A stretch of DNA of 64,000 nucleotides from Friedmanniella luteola (GCF_900105065.1 NZ_LT629749.1:3658001-3722000); one strand, 5' to 3'. Shown: positions 10,074-19,951, numbered from the stretch's first letter. The notes: a model not told the origin generated them from the letters alone. Translations and numbers: made by a program.

Positions 10074-12629
10074 TCAGCGGTCGAAGCTGCGACGCTGCGG
10101 GCGACGGCCCTCGGGGCCACCGGAGCGCGAGCGCGGGCCACGTGAACCGCGGTCGCCCGACGGGCGGCGGTTGCTGCGCGGCGGGGCGATCAGCCGCTCG
10201 TAGTCGGCGGAGCTGACGGCCACGCCGGTCGGCCGGACGGCGCCGGTGACGTCGGCCACGGCCGCGTCCCCGGGAGCTCCGGTGAGCGACTCGGGCTTGA
10301 CGCCGGCCTGCGAGGTGAGCCGCGTCATCTCGCGACGCTGGTGCGGCAGCGCCAGCGTGACGACGACGCCGGTGCCCCCGGCGCGCGCGGTGCGGCCGGC
10401 GCGGTGCAGGTACTCCTTCGGGCCGGCGGGCGGGTCGACCTGGAGGACCAGACCGACCTCGTCGACGTGGATGCCGCGGGCGGCGACGTCGGTGGCGACC
10501 AGGACGGGCAGGTCGCCCTCCTTGAAGACGGAGAGGATCCGGGTGCGGGCACCCTGGGTCAGGCCGCCGTGCAGGGCCCCGGCCATGACGCCGGCGTCGC
10601 GCAGCTGCTCGGCGACGCGGTCCGCGCCCCGCTGGGTGCGGACGAAGACGACGGTGCGGCCCGGGCGGCCGGCGATCTCGGCGGTCAGGGTGGCCTTGTC
10701 GTGCGGGGCCACGTAGACGAGATGGTGGGCCATGGTGGTGACGCTGGCCTGGCCGGAGTCGACCTCGTGGGTGACCGGGTTGCTCAGGTAGCGCTTGACC
10801 AGCCGGTCGATCGCCCCGTCGAGCGTGGCGGAGAACAGCATCCGCTGGCCACCGGCCGGGATGGTGTCGAGGATCTGGGTGACGGCCGGCATGAAGCCGA
10901 GGTCGGCCATGTGGTCGGCCTCGTCGAGCACGATCGTCTCGATGCGCGTCAGGTCGACGGCGTTCTGGTCCATCAGGTCGATGAGCCGGCCCGGGGTGGC
11001 GACGACGACGTCGACGCCGCGCTGGAAGGCCCGCAGCTGCGGGGTGTACGACATGCCGCCGGCGATCAGCACGGTCGACAGCCCGAGGGTCCGCGCCAGC
11101 GGGTTCAGCACGTCGGTGACCTGCATGGCCAGCTCGCGGGTCGGCACGAGGACGAGGCCGCGCGGGTGCTTGCTGGTGCCGCCAGCGAGCCGGGCGAGCA
11201 TCGACAGGCCGAAGGCGAGCGTCTTGCCCGAGCCGGTCTGGCCGCGGCCGAGGACGTCACGACCCTTCAGCGCGTCCGGGATGGTCGCGGTCTGGATCGG
11301 GAAGGGGGCGGTGATGCCGCCGGCGGTCAGCGCGCTGACCAGCGAGGGCGGGAGGCCGAGGCTGGCGAAGTCGCCGCCGGTGGTCGGCTGGGTGGTGGTG
11401 GGCTCGGTGACAGTCACGTGCTGGTGCTCCTGCGGGGTGTCGCTCTGGTCGAGCGGACGGATGTCGGGCTGAGGGGTGGTGTCGGGCGCCTCGTGGGCGG
11501 TCACGACGGGTGCGCGGTCCTCGCGGTGCGCGGCGGTGCGGGGCCGGTCGTCACGGCGGGCCGGACGCTCGGTGCGGTCGTCGGCGGGGCGCTCGCTGCG
11601 CTCGCCGTACGAGGGACGGCGGTCGTCCCGGTCGGAGGCCGGGCGCTCGGTCCGGTCCCGGTTGTAGGCCGGACGCTCGCCGCGGTCCCCGGACGAGGGC
11701 CGCCGGTCGTCACGGTTGTACGCCGGACGCTCAGTCCGGTCCCCGTACGAGGGCCGCCGGTCGTCACGGTTGTACGCGGGACGCTCGCCGCGGTCCCCGT
11801 AGGACGGGCGCCGGTCGTCACGGTTGTACGCCGGACGCTCGCCGCGGTCCCCGTAGGACGGGCGCCGGTCGTCACGGTTGTACGCCGGACGCTCGCCGCG
11901 GTCCCCGGACGAGGGGCGCCGGTCGTCACGGCTGTACGCCGGACGCTCGCCGCGGTCCCCGTAGGACGGGCGCCGGTCGTCACGGTTGTACGCCGGACGC
12001 TCGCCGCGGTCCCCGTAGGACGGGCGCCGGTCGTCACGGTTGTACGCCGGACGCTCACCCCGGTCCCCGGACGAGGGCCGCCGGTCGTCACGGCTGTACG
12101 CCGGACGCTCACCCCGGTCCCCGTACGAGGGCCGCCGGTCGTCACGGTTGTACGCGGGACGTTCCGTCCGATCCCCGTACGACGGGCGCCGGTCGTCACG
12201 GTTGTACGCGGGACGCTCAGTCCGGTCCCCGGACGACGGGCGCCGGTCGTCTCGGCTGTACGCCGGACGGTCCCTGCGGTCCCCGGACGACGGGCGCCGG
12301 TCGTCGCGGTCGTACGCCGGACGCTCGACCCGGTCCCGGTTGAACGCCGGACGCTCGACCCGGTCCCGGTTGAACGCCGGACGCTCGACCCGGTCCCGGT
12401 TGAACGCCGGACGCTCGGGCCGGTCGGTGGTGGAGGCCGGACGCCCGCTGCGGTCACCCGCGGAGGGGCGACGCTCGTCGCGGTCGTCCCGGCGCCCGCT
12501 GGCGCTGGTCTGGCCACCGCGGCGACGCGGGTCGTGGCCGCGCTCCTTGCGCTCGGACGAGCTCCAGCGCTTCTTCTCCGTGCCGTCCGCCTTCCGGGAC
12601 TTGGGCGCGGAGTTGCTCTTGGCAGGCAT
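10074..12629 (-). CDS. DEAD-box RNA helicase with long Arg-rich repeat domain
   Basis: An 851-residue ATP-dependent RNA helicase. Residues 1-72 are basic. Residues 73-102 are three copies of RPAFNRDRVE, and residues 103-318 are twelve tandem 18-residue units of type RPAYNRDDRRPSYGDRGE. Degenerate copies and an acidic/Thr linker run to about 418. The helicase core shows a Q-motif (FPIQ), GQTGSGKT, PTRELAMQV, TPGRLIDLM, LDEADHMADLGF, FSATLDG, TDVAARGIHVDEV and HRAGRTARAG; a basic Gly/Arg tail ends it. Such disordered Arg/Tyr tracts bind RNA and can phase-separate in other DEAD-box proteins (inference here). The ATG at 12629 was preferred because it opens MPAKSNSAPK; an extension upstream lacks coding character. 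The gene lies inside the usual alr-hydrolase-tsaE neighbourhood. Confidence 0.93.
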   Translation of the reverse strand: MPAKSNSAPKSRKADGTEKKRWSSSERKERGHDPRRRGGQTSASGRRDDRDERRPSAGDRSGRPASTTDRPERPAFNRDRVERPAFNRDRVERPAFNRDRVERPAYDRDDRRPSSGDRRDRPAYSRDDRRPSSGDRTERPAYNRDDRRPSYGDRTERPAYNRDDRRPSYGDRGERPAYSRDDRRPSSGDRGERPAYNRDDRRPSYGDRGERPAYNRDDRRPSYGDRGERPAYSRDDRRPSSGDRGERPAYNRDDRRPSYGDRGERPAYNRDDRRPSYGDRGERPAYNRDDRRPSYGDRTERPAYNRDDRRPSSGDRGERPAYNRDRTERPASDRDDRRPSYGERSERPADDRTERPARRDDRPRTAAHREDRAPVVTAHEAPDTTPQPDIRPLDQSDTPQEHQHVTVTEPTTTQPTTGGDFASLGLPPSLVSALTAGGITAPFPIQTATIPDALKGRDVLGRGQTGSGKTLAFGLSMLARLAGGTSKHPRGLVLVPTRELAMQVTDVLNPLARTLGLSTVLIAGGMSYTPQLRAFQRGVDVVVATPGRLIDLMDQNAVDLTRIETIVLDEADHMADLGFMPAVTQILDTIPAGGQRMLFSATLDGAIDRLVKRYLSNPVTHEVDSGQASVTTMAHHLVYVAPHDKATLTAEIAGRPGRTVVFVRTQRGADRVAEQLRDAGVMAGALHGGLTQGARTRILSVFKEGDLPVLVATDVAARGIHVDEVGLVLQVDPPAGPKEYLHRAGRTARAGGTGVVVTLALPHQRREMTRLTSQAGVKPESLTGAPGDAAVADVTGAVRPTGVAVSSADYERLIAPPRSNRRPSGDRGSRGPRSRSGGPEGRRPQRRSFDR
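11676..12413 (-). repeat. In-frame 54-bp tandem repeat array in the helicase gene
   Basis: Twelve 54-bp units (11676-12323) preceded by three 30-bp units (12324-12413), all in frame. Unit variants alternate Ser-Ser and Asn-Tyr types. The order S, N, N occurs twice in succession (units 5-7 and 8-10), giving a 162-bp higher-order period: the GCTGTAC variant recurs at 11931 and 12093. This points to recent unequal exchange or slippage. Confidence 0.92.
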
Positions 12630-12853
12630 GCATCTCACTTCTGTCCGGCGGTGCGGACCTTGGTACAGGCACGTCAACGCCCGAACCATCGCAAGATGTG
12701 GTGGGAAGACGAGCCTCGGTGCGCTGCTCCGTCATGGAGCGCGCGATGGGCGTGGCCGCTGGGAGCAGCCAGAAGGGCAAGACTACCATCTCGGCAGCAG
12801 GCCCCTGACCACCAGACTCCCGCCACGCTCTCCGGCCCTCCCAGGCCGGATCC

Positions 12854-13975
12854 TCAGCCGTAGCGCCGGTGGACCCGCTCGACGAGGTCGTCGAGCACCT
12901 GGTTGAACACGGTGTGGTGCTCGAGAATTCCCATGTGCCCGCAGCGGGCGAGCCGGCGGGTGTCGGCGTCCGGCAGCAGGGCGACGATCGCGTCGGTGTG
13001 GGTGACCGGCGTGATCACGTCGTCCTCACCGCCGACGACCGCCGTCTCCACGGTGCTCAGCACCGCGAAGGCCTCGTACTCGTCGAGCTCCGCGAACCCG
13101 GGGTAGAAGTCGGCGACGACCCCCACGGAGGTCTGGGCCAGCATGTCGGACATGAACGCGACGTAGCGGGAGGGGACGTCGGAGCCGAAGGACATCCGCC
13201 GGGTGACGACGTGGCTGAGGTCGGAGCCCGCGCGGCGGTCGCGCTCCACCAGCTGGGGAAACCGGTTCAGCGCGGCCAGCAGGGGCGGCGCCGCGCGGGA
13301 GAAGACCCGGCCGGGCAGCCCGCGGATCGGGGAGTAGTCGGCCAGCTCCCCGGCGGCCGTCGAGAACAGCGCGACGCCGCGGACCCGGTCGCCGAAGAGC
13401 TCCGGCCGATCCTGGGCCAGGTGCATGATCGTCATGCCGCCCATCGAGTGCCCGACCAGCACCAGCGGTCCCGGGCCGGCCACCTCCTCGAGCACCTGCG
13501 CGAGGTCCTCGGCCAGCTGCGGCACCCGGCAGTGCGCGACATCGGAGCGGCCGGACCGGCCGTGCGAGCGCTGGTCGTAGAGCACGAGCCGGTACCGGCC
13601 GCGCAGGTGCAGCCGCTGGAAGTGCCAGCAGTCCAGGCTCAGGGCGTAGCCGTGCACCAGGACGACCGTGAGGTCCGCCGGCCCCGGGCCGGCCGGCAGC
13701 TCGTCCACCTCCGTGTGGAGCCGGACCCCGTCGGGGGTGACCACGACGGGCCCCGGCGCCCGCAGCGAGAAGAAGGGCACGGCCTCGTGCTCACCGCGCT
13801 CCCCCTCCTGCCGCTCCTCGAGGGTGCGGGTGACGAGCCGGCGCTCGAGCTGCAGGCCCGCCGCGATCCCGCCGGCCGCCAGGGCGGCGACGCCCGCGAC
13901 CAGGACCCCCGCCTCCCGCGGCGGGGACACGGCTCCGCCGGCCCGGGTCCGCGGGAGGAGGGCGGGCCGAGCCAT
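12854..13975 (-). CDS. Alpha/beta-hydrolase, membrane-anchored
   Basis: A 373-residue protein. A hydrophobic segment (about residues 21-40, VLVAGVAALAAGGIAAGLQL) follows a short basic N-terminus and is probably an anchor. The hydrolase domain has the oxyanion stretch VVLVHGYALSLDCW, the nucleophile elbow LVGHSMGGM, an acidic residue in VVGGEDDVITP and the histidine in CGHMGILEHH, so a catalytic triad is complete. The ATG overlaps the alr stop by one base (TGATG). This hydrolase next to alr is a common actinobacterial arrangement, but the substrate is not known. Confidence 0.85.
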   Translation of the reverse strand: MARPALLPRTRAGGAVSPPREAGVLVAGVAALAAGGIAAGLQLERRLVTRTLEERQEGERGEHEAVPFFSLRAPGPVVVTPDGVRLHTEVDELPAGPGPADLTVVLVHGYALSLDCWHFQRLHLRGRYRLVLYDQRSHGRSGRSDVAHCRVPQLAEDLAQVLEEVAGPGPLVLVGHSMGGMTIMHLAQDRPELFGDRVRGVALFSTAAGELADYSPIRGLPGRVFSRAAPPLLAALNRFPQLVERDRRAGSDLSHVVTRRMSFGSDVPSRYVAFMSDMLAQTSVGVVADFYPGFAELDEYEAFAVLSTVETAVVGGEDDVITPVTHTDAIVALLPDADTRRLARCGHMGILEHHTVFNQVLDDLVERVHRRYG

Positions 13976-15126
13976 CAGGGCCCGGGCTCGAGGCCGGAGT
14001 AGCGGCGCGGTACCCGCTCCCCCACCCGGGTGACGATCTCGTAGCCGATGGTCCCGCACCAGGCGGCCCACGTGGCGGCGGTGGGCTCGCCCCCGGTCCC
14101 GGGCCCGAACAGCACGACCTCGTCGCCGACCGCGGCCGGCCCGGGCAGCTCGACCACCAGCTGGTCCATGCACACGCGCCCCCGCACCGGTGCACGGCCA
14201 CCACCCGCCTGCACCTCGGCGACGTCGCTCGCGTGCCGGGGGACGCCGTCGGCGTAGCCCAGGGGCACCAGGCCGACGGTCACCGGGCGGTCCGCGACCC
14301 AGGTCCAGCCGTAGGAGACCCCGGAGCCCGCCGCCAGGTCCTTGACCAGGGCCAGCTGGGCGCGCAGCGTCATCGCCGGGCGCAGCGTGACGCCGGCCCG
14401 GGCGGCGAGGCCGGGAGCAGGGTCGACGCCGTAGCTGGCGATGCCGACCCGGACCAGGTCGTAACGGGCCCGGGGCACCACGAGGGCGGCGGCCGAGTTG
14501 GCCAGGTGCCGCAGGCCCGGCTCGAGCCCGGCGACCCGGGCCCGGGCGTAGGCGTCGTCGAAGGCCACGACCTGCAGGTCGACGGAGGGGTGCCCGGGCT
14601 CGTCGGCGGCGGCCAGGTGCGACCAGATGGCCACCACCTCCAGGGCCCCGGCCGCCTCGGCCTCCGCGGCCGCCGCGCAGAGCGCGTCCCACTCCGACGC
14701 CGGTGCGCCGTTGCGGGACAGTCCCGTGTCGATCTTGAGGTGCACCCGGGCCGGCTGCTCGGCCGTGGCGGCGGCGCCCACCAGCCGGCTGACCTGCTCG
14801 GCGGTCGCGACGGAGACGTCGACGCCGGCGGCGACCAGCGGGGTCAGGTCCTCGTCCACGCCGTACAGCCAGGCGAGCACGGGGCCGGTGTCCCCCGACT
14901 CCCGGAGCTCGAGGGCCTCCGCCGGCGTGGCGACCCCGAGCCAGGCCGCTCCGGCCGCCCGGGCCGCCCGCGCGCACGGCACCATCCCGTGCCCGTAGCC
15001 GTCGGCCTTGACCACGACCATCACCGCGGCCGGGGCCACCAGGGCGGCGATCGCCCCGACGTTGGCCCGGACCGCGGCCAGGTCCACGTCCGCGCTGGCG
15101 GTCAGCGGGTCGATGCGGGCGGTCAC
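13975..15126 (-). CDS. alr: Alanine racemase
   Basis: A 383-residue PLP enzyme that converts L-alanine to D-alanine for peptidoglycan. K40 in VVVKADGYGHG is the Schiff-base lysine. Other signatures are HLKIDTGLSRNG, SHLAAADEP, HLANSAAAL, RVGIASYG and GRVCMDQ. The GTG at 15126 overlaps the nnrD stop in GTGA; the much longer in-frame reading upstream is low-complexity and unsupported. Coupling to nnrD and acpS upstream is conserved in actinomycetes. Confidence 0.95.
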   Translation of the reverse strand: MTARIDPLTASADVDLAAVRANVGAIAALVAPAAVMVVVKADGYGHGMVPCARAARAAGAAWLGVATPAEALELRESGDTGPVLAWLYGVDEDLTPLVAAGVDVSVATAEQVSRLVGAAATAEQPARVHLKIDTGLSRNGAPASEWDALCAAAAEAEAAGALEVVAIWSHLAAADEPGHPSVDLQVVAFDDAYARARVAGLEPGLRHLANSAAALVVPRARYDLVRVGIASYGVDPAPGLAARAGVTLRPAMTLRAQLALVKDLAAGSGVSYGWTWVADRPVTVGLVPLGYADGVPRHASDVAEVQAGGGRAPVRGRVCMDQLVVELPGPAAVGDEVVLFGPGTGGEPTAATWAAWCGTIGYEIVTRVGERVPRRYSGLEPGP

Positions 15127-16577
15127 CGCGTCGCCCCGAGCGCCCGGGAGCGGGCCTCGAGCCGGCCGAGCGTCTCGGGCAAGCGCTCGGCGAGCGCGTG
15201 CGGCGGCAGCGGTCCGGGGTGGTGGCGGGCCGTGACGGCCTGGACCGAGGCCCCGAGGAGAGCGGCCTGCCAGGCCGGCAGGCCCGCGGCCAGCAGGGTG
15301 GCGCAGATGCCACCGAGGACGTCGCCGGAGCCGGCCTGGGCGGTCCACGCCGGGCCCGGGACGGCCACGCCCACCCAGCCGTGCTCCGGCGTCGCCACCA
15401 GCTGGCTGGCGCCCTTCAGCAGCACCGTCGCGCCGGTCCGGGCCGCCGCCTCCCGGACGGCGCGGAGCGGGTCGGCGGTGACCCAGCCGCGGTCGCGGTC
15501 GAGGAGGCGGGCGAGCTCGCCGGCGTGCGGGGTCAGCAGCCAGCCGGCGGGCAGGTGGTCGGGCAGGAAGCGCAGCCCGTCGGCGTCGACGACGGCCGGC
15601 AGGCCGGTGTCGAGAGCTGCCGCCACCGCGTCCGCGCCGTCGGGCCGGTCACCCCAGCCGGAGCCGAGCAGGTGGGCCTGCACCCGGCCCGGGGAGAAGA
15701 CGACGTTGGGCAGCAGGCCGCGGACCAGGTCGGCGGGCCGGTCGGCGCCGAGGAAGCGCACCATGCCGGCACCGGCGTGCACCGCGCCGTAGGTGGCCAG
15801 CACCCCGGCCCCCGGGTACTCGTCGGAGCCGGCGTCGAGGCCGACGACCCCGCGCGCGTACTTGTCGCTGGCCGGGCCCGGGTACGGCCACGCGCGGGCC
15901 AGGTCGTCCTCCTCCAGCCCGTGCAGCCAACCGCCGTCCTCGTCGGACGTCACCTGGAGGCCGATGTCGACCAGGTCGACGGCGCCGCAGCGACCTCGCG
16001 CCGGCTCCAGCAGGTGGCCGGGCTTGTGCACCCCGAAGGTGACCGTGCGGTCGGCGCGGAAGGCTGCGCCGGGCGCGGCGCCGGTGTCCGCGTCGATCCC
16101 GGAGGGCAGGTCGACGGCGACGACCGGCCACCCGGCGTCGTCCACCGCGGCGGCCAGCCGGGCGACGGCCTCGGGGAGCCCTGGCCGGCCCCCGATGCCG
16201 AGCACGCCGTCGACGACGAGGGTCACGGGTCCGCGCAGCCGGCCGTCGTCGGGCAGGTCCTCGAGACGGCCCCCCGCCGCGAGGAGCGCGGCGAGGCCGG
16301 CGGCGTGCGGCCTGCCCAGGCAGGCGACGGCGCGCACGGCCACCCCGCGGGCCGCGAGCCGGGCCCCGGCGAACAGGGCGTCACCCCCGTTGTCACCCGG
16401 CCCCACCAGGACCGTGACGGCCGTGCCGTGGAGCCGCCCGGCGCAGCGCCGGAGCTCGGCCGCCACGGCGGCAGCCAGCCCGGCGGCCGCCCGCTGCATC
16501 AGGACCTCGTCGCCGACGTCGAGCATGGTCCGGCGCTCGAGCTCCCGCACGGTGTCCGCGGTCGCGGCCGTGATCAC
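15123..16577 (-). CDS. nnrD: Bifunctional NAD(P)H-hydrate epimerase/dehydratase
   Basis: A 484-residue repair enzyme for hydrated NAD(P)H. The N-terminal half is the YjeF_N epimerase ([44 protein letters not shown]). The C-terminal half is the ADP-dependent dehydratase of ribokinase fold ([72 protein letters not shown]). Both active sites look intact. The GTG start is overlapped by the stop of a short upstream repeat ORF (16574-16648), so expression may be coupled to it. Confidence 0.93.
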   Translation of the reverse strand: MITAATADTVRELERRTMLDVGDEVLMQRAAAGLAAAVAAELRRCAGRLHGTAVTVLVGPGDNGGDALFAGARLAARGVAVRAVACLGRPHAAGLAALLAAGGRLEDLPDDGRLRGPVTLVVDGVLGIGGRPGLPEAVARLAAAVDDAGWPVVAVDLPSGIDADTGAAPGAAFRADRTVTFGVHKPGHLLEPARGRCGAVDLVDIGLQVTSDEDGGWLHGLEEDDLARAWPYPGPASDKYARGVVGLDAGSDEYPGAGVLATYGAVHAGAGMVRFLGADRPADLVRGLLPNVVFSPGRVQAHLLGSGWGDRPDGADAVAAALDTGLPAVVDADGLRFLPDHLPAGWLLTPHAGELARLLDRDRGWVTADPLRAVREAAARTGATVLLKGASQLVATPEHGWVGVAVPGPAWTAQAGSGDVLGGICATLLAAGLPAWQAALLGASVQAVTARHHPGPLPPHALAERLPETLGRLEARSRALGATR

Positions 16578-16648
16578 GTCGGCCTGCCGATCATGGACGC
16601 ACTCCTGATCATGGACGCACTCCTGATCATGGTCGAGCTCCTGATCAT
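16574..16648 (-). CDS. Possible 24-residue leader ORF upstream of nnrD
   Basis: An ATG preceded by GGGGGAG opens [24 protein letters not shown], then stops at a TGA that overlaps the nnrD GTG. Each 18-bp unit brings its own ATG and its own AGGAG, so several ribosome entry points are stacked in one frame. It could act as a translationally coupled leader or be only a by-product of the tandem repeat. No homolog is known to me. Confidence 0.3.
   Translation of the reverse strand: MIRSSTMIRSASMIRSASMIGRPT
16589..16648 (-). repeat. 18-bp tandem repeat between acpS and nnrD
   Basis: Three units at 16589, 16607 and 16625 (unit GATCATGGACGCACTCCT on the plus strand; the third differs at two internal positions) and a partial fourth. 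A TGATCA palindrome recurs every 18 bp. On the transcribed strand each unit contains AGGAG followed by ATGATC. Confidence 0.85.
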
Positions 16649-16671
16649 CGCGCTCCCCCCGGCGATCACGG

Positions 16672-17022
16672 TCAGCCCTCGCAGACGACGACCGCCGAGG
16701 CGATCCCCGCGTCGTGGGAGAGCGAGACGTGGATGCTGGCGATGCCCAGCTCGGCGGCGCGGGCCGCGACCGTCCCGGTGACCAGGAAGGAGGGGCGCCC
16801 GCTGGGGTCGGTGACCACCTCGGCGTCCAGCCAGGACATCCCCGACGGCGCGCCGAGGGCCTTGGCCAGCGCCTCCTTCGCGGCGAAGCGGGCGGCCTGC
16901 GAGGCGACGGGCCGCTCGGCCTCGGCCTGGGTGAACAGCCGCCGCACCATCCCGGGACGTCGTTCCACGGCGGCCGCGAAGCGGCTCACGTCGCACACGT
17001 CGATGCCCACGCCCACGATCAT
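16672..17022 (-). CDS. acpS: Holo-[acyl-carrier-protein] synthase
   Basis: A 116-residue enzyme that transfers 4'-phosphopantetheine from CoA to acyl carrier protein. The Mg-binding aspartate lies in [15 protein letters not shown] and the glutamate in [30 protein letters not shown] is the conserved end. It lies between glmS and nnrD in the same direction, the normal actinomycete arrangement. Confidence 0.95.
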   Translation of the reverse strand: MIVGVGIDVCDVSRFAAAVERRPGMVRRLFTQAEAERPVASQAARFAAKEALAKALGAPSGMSWLDAEVVTDPSGRPSFLVTGTVAARAAELGIASIHVSLSHDAGIASAVVVCEG

Positions 17023-17068
17023 GCCGCGCCCGCCGGCCCCGCACCCCGGTCACCCGGACGCCCGGGGC

Positions 17069-18913
17069 TCACTCGACGGTGACCGACTTGGCGAGGTTGC
17101 GCGGCTGGTCGACGTCGTGGCCCTTGCGGGTGGCCAGCTCGCAGGCGAAGACCTGCAGCGGCACGGTCGCCACCAGCGGCTGGAGCAGGGTGGACACCCG
17201 GGGCAGCCGGATCAGCACGTCGGCGTAGGGGACGACGTCGGTGTCGTCGTGCTCGGCGAGCACGATGGTCCGGGCACCCCGCGCCCGCACCTCCTGCAGG
17301 TTGGACAGCACCTTGGCATGCAGCTGGTCGCGGCCCTTGGGCGGCACCACGGCGAAGACCGGCAGCGCCTCCTCGAGGAGGGCGATCGGCCCGTGCTTCA
17401 GCTCGCCCGCCGCGAAGCCCTCGGCGTGGATGTAGGCCAGCTCCTTGAGCTTGAGGGCCCCCTCGAGCGCCACCGGGTACCCCACGTGGCGGCCGAGGAA
17501 CAGCACCGACGGCGCGTCGGCGAACTCCCCGGCCAGGTCCAGCACCGGCTCGATGGCCTCGAGCACCTCGGTGATGGCTGCCGGCATGGCCTGCAGCTCG
17601 GCCATGGTGGCGGCGATCTCGTCGCCGAACTTCGTGCCGCGCACCTGGGCCAGGTAGAGCCCGAGCAGGTAGCAGGCCACCAGCTGGGTGAGGAAGCCCT
17701 TGGTGGAGGCGACGCCGATCTCCGGGCCGGCGTGGGTGTAGATGACGGCGTCGGCCTCCCGCGGGATGGTCGAGCCGTTGGTGTTGCAGACGGCGAGCAC
17801 CCGGGCCTTCTGCTCCTGGGCGTGCCGGATGGCCATCAACGTGTCGGCGGTCTCCCCGGACTGGCTGATCGCCACCACCAGCGTCGTCGGGCCGACGATC
17901 GGGTCGCGGTAGCGGAACTCGCTGGCCAGCTCCACCTCGCAGGGGATCCGCGTCCAGTGCTCGATCGCGTACTTGGCCACCATGCCGGCGTAGAAGGCGG
18001 TGCCGCAGGCGATGATCACGATCTTGTCGATGCTGCGCAGCTCGTTCTCGCTGATCCGTATCTCGTCCAGCACCAGCCGGGAGTTCTCGTCGTAGCGGCC
18101 GAGCAGCGTGTCGGCCACCGCGCGCGGCTGCTCGTAGATCTCCTTGCGCATGAACCAGTCGTAACCGCCCTTCTCGGCGGCCGACAGGTCCCAGTCGACG
18201 TGGAAGGGCCGCACCGGGGCGGGCTGCCCGTCGAAGCCGGTCACCTCGACGGTGTCGGCGGTGATCCGGACGACCTGGTCCTGGCCCAGCTCGACGGCCT
18301 CGCGGGTGTGCTCGATGAACGCCGCGACGTCGGAGGCCACGAAGTTCTCGCCCTCCCCCACCCCGACCACCAGCGGGGAGTTGCGGCGGGCGGCCACGAC
18401 GGCCGTCTCGTCCTGGCTGTCCACGGCCACGAGGGTGAAGGTGCCCTCCAGCCGGGCGCAGACGGCCCGCATGGCGTCGTCGAGCGGGGCCCCGGCGGCC
18501 ACGGCACGGCCGAGCAGGTGCCCCACCACCTCGGTGTCGGTCTCGGAGCGCATCACCACGCCGTCGGCCTCCAGCTCGGCCCGCAGCGACACGTAGTTCT
18601 CGATGATGCCGTTGTGCACCACCGCGACGCGCTCGGCGCCGTCCAGGTGCGGGTGGGCGTTGACGTCGTTGGGGGCACCGTGGGTGGCCCAGCGGGTGTG
18701 CCCCACCCCGACCCCGTCCGCGGGCATCGGGTGCTCCGCCAGCTCCTTCTCCAGGTTGGCGAGCTTGCCCGCCTTCTTGGCCATCCGCAGCCGCCCCTCG
18801 GCCACGACGGCCACCCCCGCGGAGTCGTAACCGCGGTACTCCAGGCGCCGGAGGCCGTGCACCACGACCTCCACGGCGGGCTGCGGGCCCACGTAACCGA
18901 CGATTCCACACAT
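17069..18913 (-). CDS. glmS: Glutamine-fructose-6-phosphate aminotransferase
   Basis: A 614-residue enzyme making glucosamine-6-phosphate, the first step to UDP-GlcNAc. The nucleophile is Cys2 in MCGIVGYVG. The glutaminase domain has [23 protein letters not shown] and HNGIIENY. Two SIS isomerase domains follow ([19 protein letters not shown]; the end [13 protein letters not shown] is the conserved C-terminus). The ATG at 18913 is required by the N-terminal cysteine. A TAGGGT box ends 7 bases upstream, so the message is probably leaderless. Confidence 0.97.
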   Translation of the reverse strand: MCGIVGYVGPQPAVEVVVHGLRRLEYRGYDSAGVAVVAEGRLRMAKKAGKLANLEKELAEHPMPADGVGVGHTRWATHGAPNDVNAHPHLDGAERVAVVHNGIIENYVSLRAELEADGVVMRSETDTEVVGHLLGRAVAAGAPLDDAMRAVCARLEGTFTLVAVDSQDETAVVAARRNSPLVVGVGEGENFVASDVAAFIEHTREAVELGQDQVVRITADTVEVTGFDGQPAPVRPFHVDWDLSAAEKGGYDWFMRKEIYEQPRAVADTLLGRYDENSRLVLDEIRISENELRSIDKIVIIACGTAFYAGMVAKYAIEHWTRIPCEVELASEFRYRDPIVGPTTLVVAISQSGETADTLMAIRHAQEQKARVLAVCNTNGSTIPREADAVIYTHAGPEIGVASTKGFLTQLVACYLLGLYLAQVRGTKFGDEIAATMAELQAMPAAITEVLEAIEPVLDLAGEFADAPSVLFLGRHVGYPVALEGALKLKELAYIHAEGFAAGELKHGPIALLEEALPVFAVVPPKGRDQLHAKVLSNLQEVRARGARTIVLAEHDDTDVVPYADVLIRLPRVSTLLQPLVATVPLQVFACELATRKGHDVDQPRNLAKSVTVE

Positions 18914-18920
18914 GGCCCGC

Positions 18921-18926
18921 ACCCTA
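18921..18926 (-). promoter_or_regulatory. -10 box of glmS (leaderless)
   Basis: TAGGGT, then 7 bases, then ATG. The promoter is divergent from that of coaA. Confidence 0.5.
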
Positions 18927-18987
18927 CCGGCCGGGCCGCCGCCGCTGCCGGTCTTGACACGGGCGGGGCGGCCGCGCGCCGTGCCAC

Positions 18988-18993
18988 TAGATT
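18988..18993 (+). promoter_or_regulatory. -10 box of coaA (leaderless)
   Basis: TAGATT followed by CCCTCCC and the ATG at 19001, a 7-base gap that fits transcription starting at the ATG. The pyrimidine stretch rules out a Shine-Dalgarno. Confidence 0.6.
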
Positions 18994-19000
18994 CCCTCCC

Positions 19001-19951
19001 ATGCCCGTGGACGCCCAGGTGTGGGGACCCTACGTCGAGCGCAGCCGGGACGACTGGGCGGCGCTGGCCGAGTCGACGGCGATGGGGCTGGACGCCGAGG
19101 CCCTCGAGCGGGTCCGCGGTCTCGGTGACCCCACCAGCCTGCTCGACGTGCGCGAGGTCTACCTGCCGCTGAGCCGGCTGCTGACCCGCTACGTGCTGCA
19201 CACCGGCGAGCTGCACCGCTCCTCCAACGAGTTCCTCGGGTTGTCGGTGGACCGGACGCCGTTCGTCATCGGCATCGCCGGCTCGGTGGCGGTCGGCAAG
19301 TCGACGACGGCCCGGCTGCTGCGGGAGCTGCTGGCAGCGTGGCCGGAGCACCCGCGGGTCAGCCTGGTCACCACCGACGGGTTCCTGCTGCCGAACGCCG
19401 AGCTGGAGCGGCGCGGGCTGATGCACCGCAAGGGCTTCCCGGAGTCCTACGACCGCCGCGCCCTGCTCCGCTTCGTGATGGAGGTGAAGTCGGGGCGGGA
19501 GGAGGTCACCGCCCCGGTCTACAGCCACCTCGTCTACGACATCGTGCCCGGAGAGCAGGTGGTCGTGCGCCGCCCCGACATCGTCATCATCGAGGGCCTG
19601 AACGTGCTGCAGCCCGCGCGGGTCCGGGGTGACGGGACCACCGGGCTGGCGGTCAGCGACTTCTTCGACTTCTCGGTCTACGTCGACGCCGACCCCGACG
19701 ACGTCCGCTCCTGGTACGTGCAGCGGTTCCTGTCCCTGCGCGAGACGGCCTTCCGCGACCCGCGCTCGTACTTCACCCGGTACGGCGAGATGAGCGTGGA
19801 GCAGGCCGTGCGGCAGGCCGAGCACGTCTGGGACACCATCAACGGGCCCAACCTGGTGCAGAACATCCGCCCGACGCGGGGCCGGGCGACGGCCATCCTG
19901 CGCAAGGACCCCGACCACCACGTGCAGTGGGTGCGGATCCGCAAGGTCTGA
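19001..19951 (+). CDS. coaA: Pantothenate kinase, type I
   Basis: A 316-residue P-loop kinase catalysing the first step of CoA synthesis. The nucleotide loop GSVAVGKS lies at residues 94-101. [28 protein letters not shown] is the family signature, and [13 protein letters not shown] and [11 protein letters not shown] follow. Length and ends match the bacterial CoaA family. It is transcribed away from glmS and ends facing glmM, with a shared hairpin between. Confidence 0.97.
   Translation: MPVDAQVWGPYVERSRDDWAALAESTAMGLDAEALERVRGLGDPTSLLDVREVYLPLSRLLTRYVLHTGELHRSSNEFLGLSVDRTPFVIGIAGSVAVGKSTTARLLRELLAAWPEHPRVSLVTTDGFLLPNAELERRGLMHRKGFPESYDRRALLRFVMEVKSGREEVTAPVYSHLVYDIVPGEQVVVRRPDIVIIEGLNVLQPARVRGDGTTGLAVSDFFDFSVYVDADPDDVRSWYVQRFLSLRETAFRDPRSYFTRYGEMSVEQAVRQAEHVWDTINGPNLVQNIRPTRGRATAILRKDPDHHVQWVRIRKV

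Noticed and set aside
11676-12413. CRISPR array
   Set aside because: The units are contiguous, in frame and without unique spacers, inside a gene.
10341-12863. 840-codon plus-strand open frame rich in VRRTLAAVPV repeats
   Set aside because: It mirrors the 54-bp array of the helicase; the minus-strand frame has the GC3 bias and the helicase motifs.
16589-16648. CRISPR or origin iterons
   Set aside because: Units are only 18 bp and contiguous, and there are no replication genes nearby.
18954-18993. TTGACA paired with TAGATT as the coaA promoter
   Set aside because: The spacer is 28 bases, too long for a sigma-70 promoter; only the -10 was kept.
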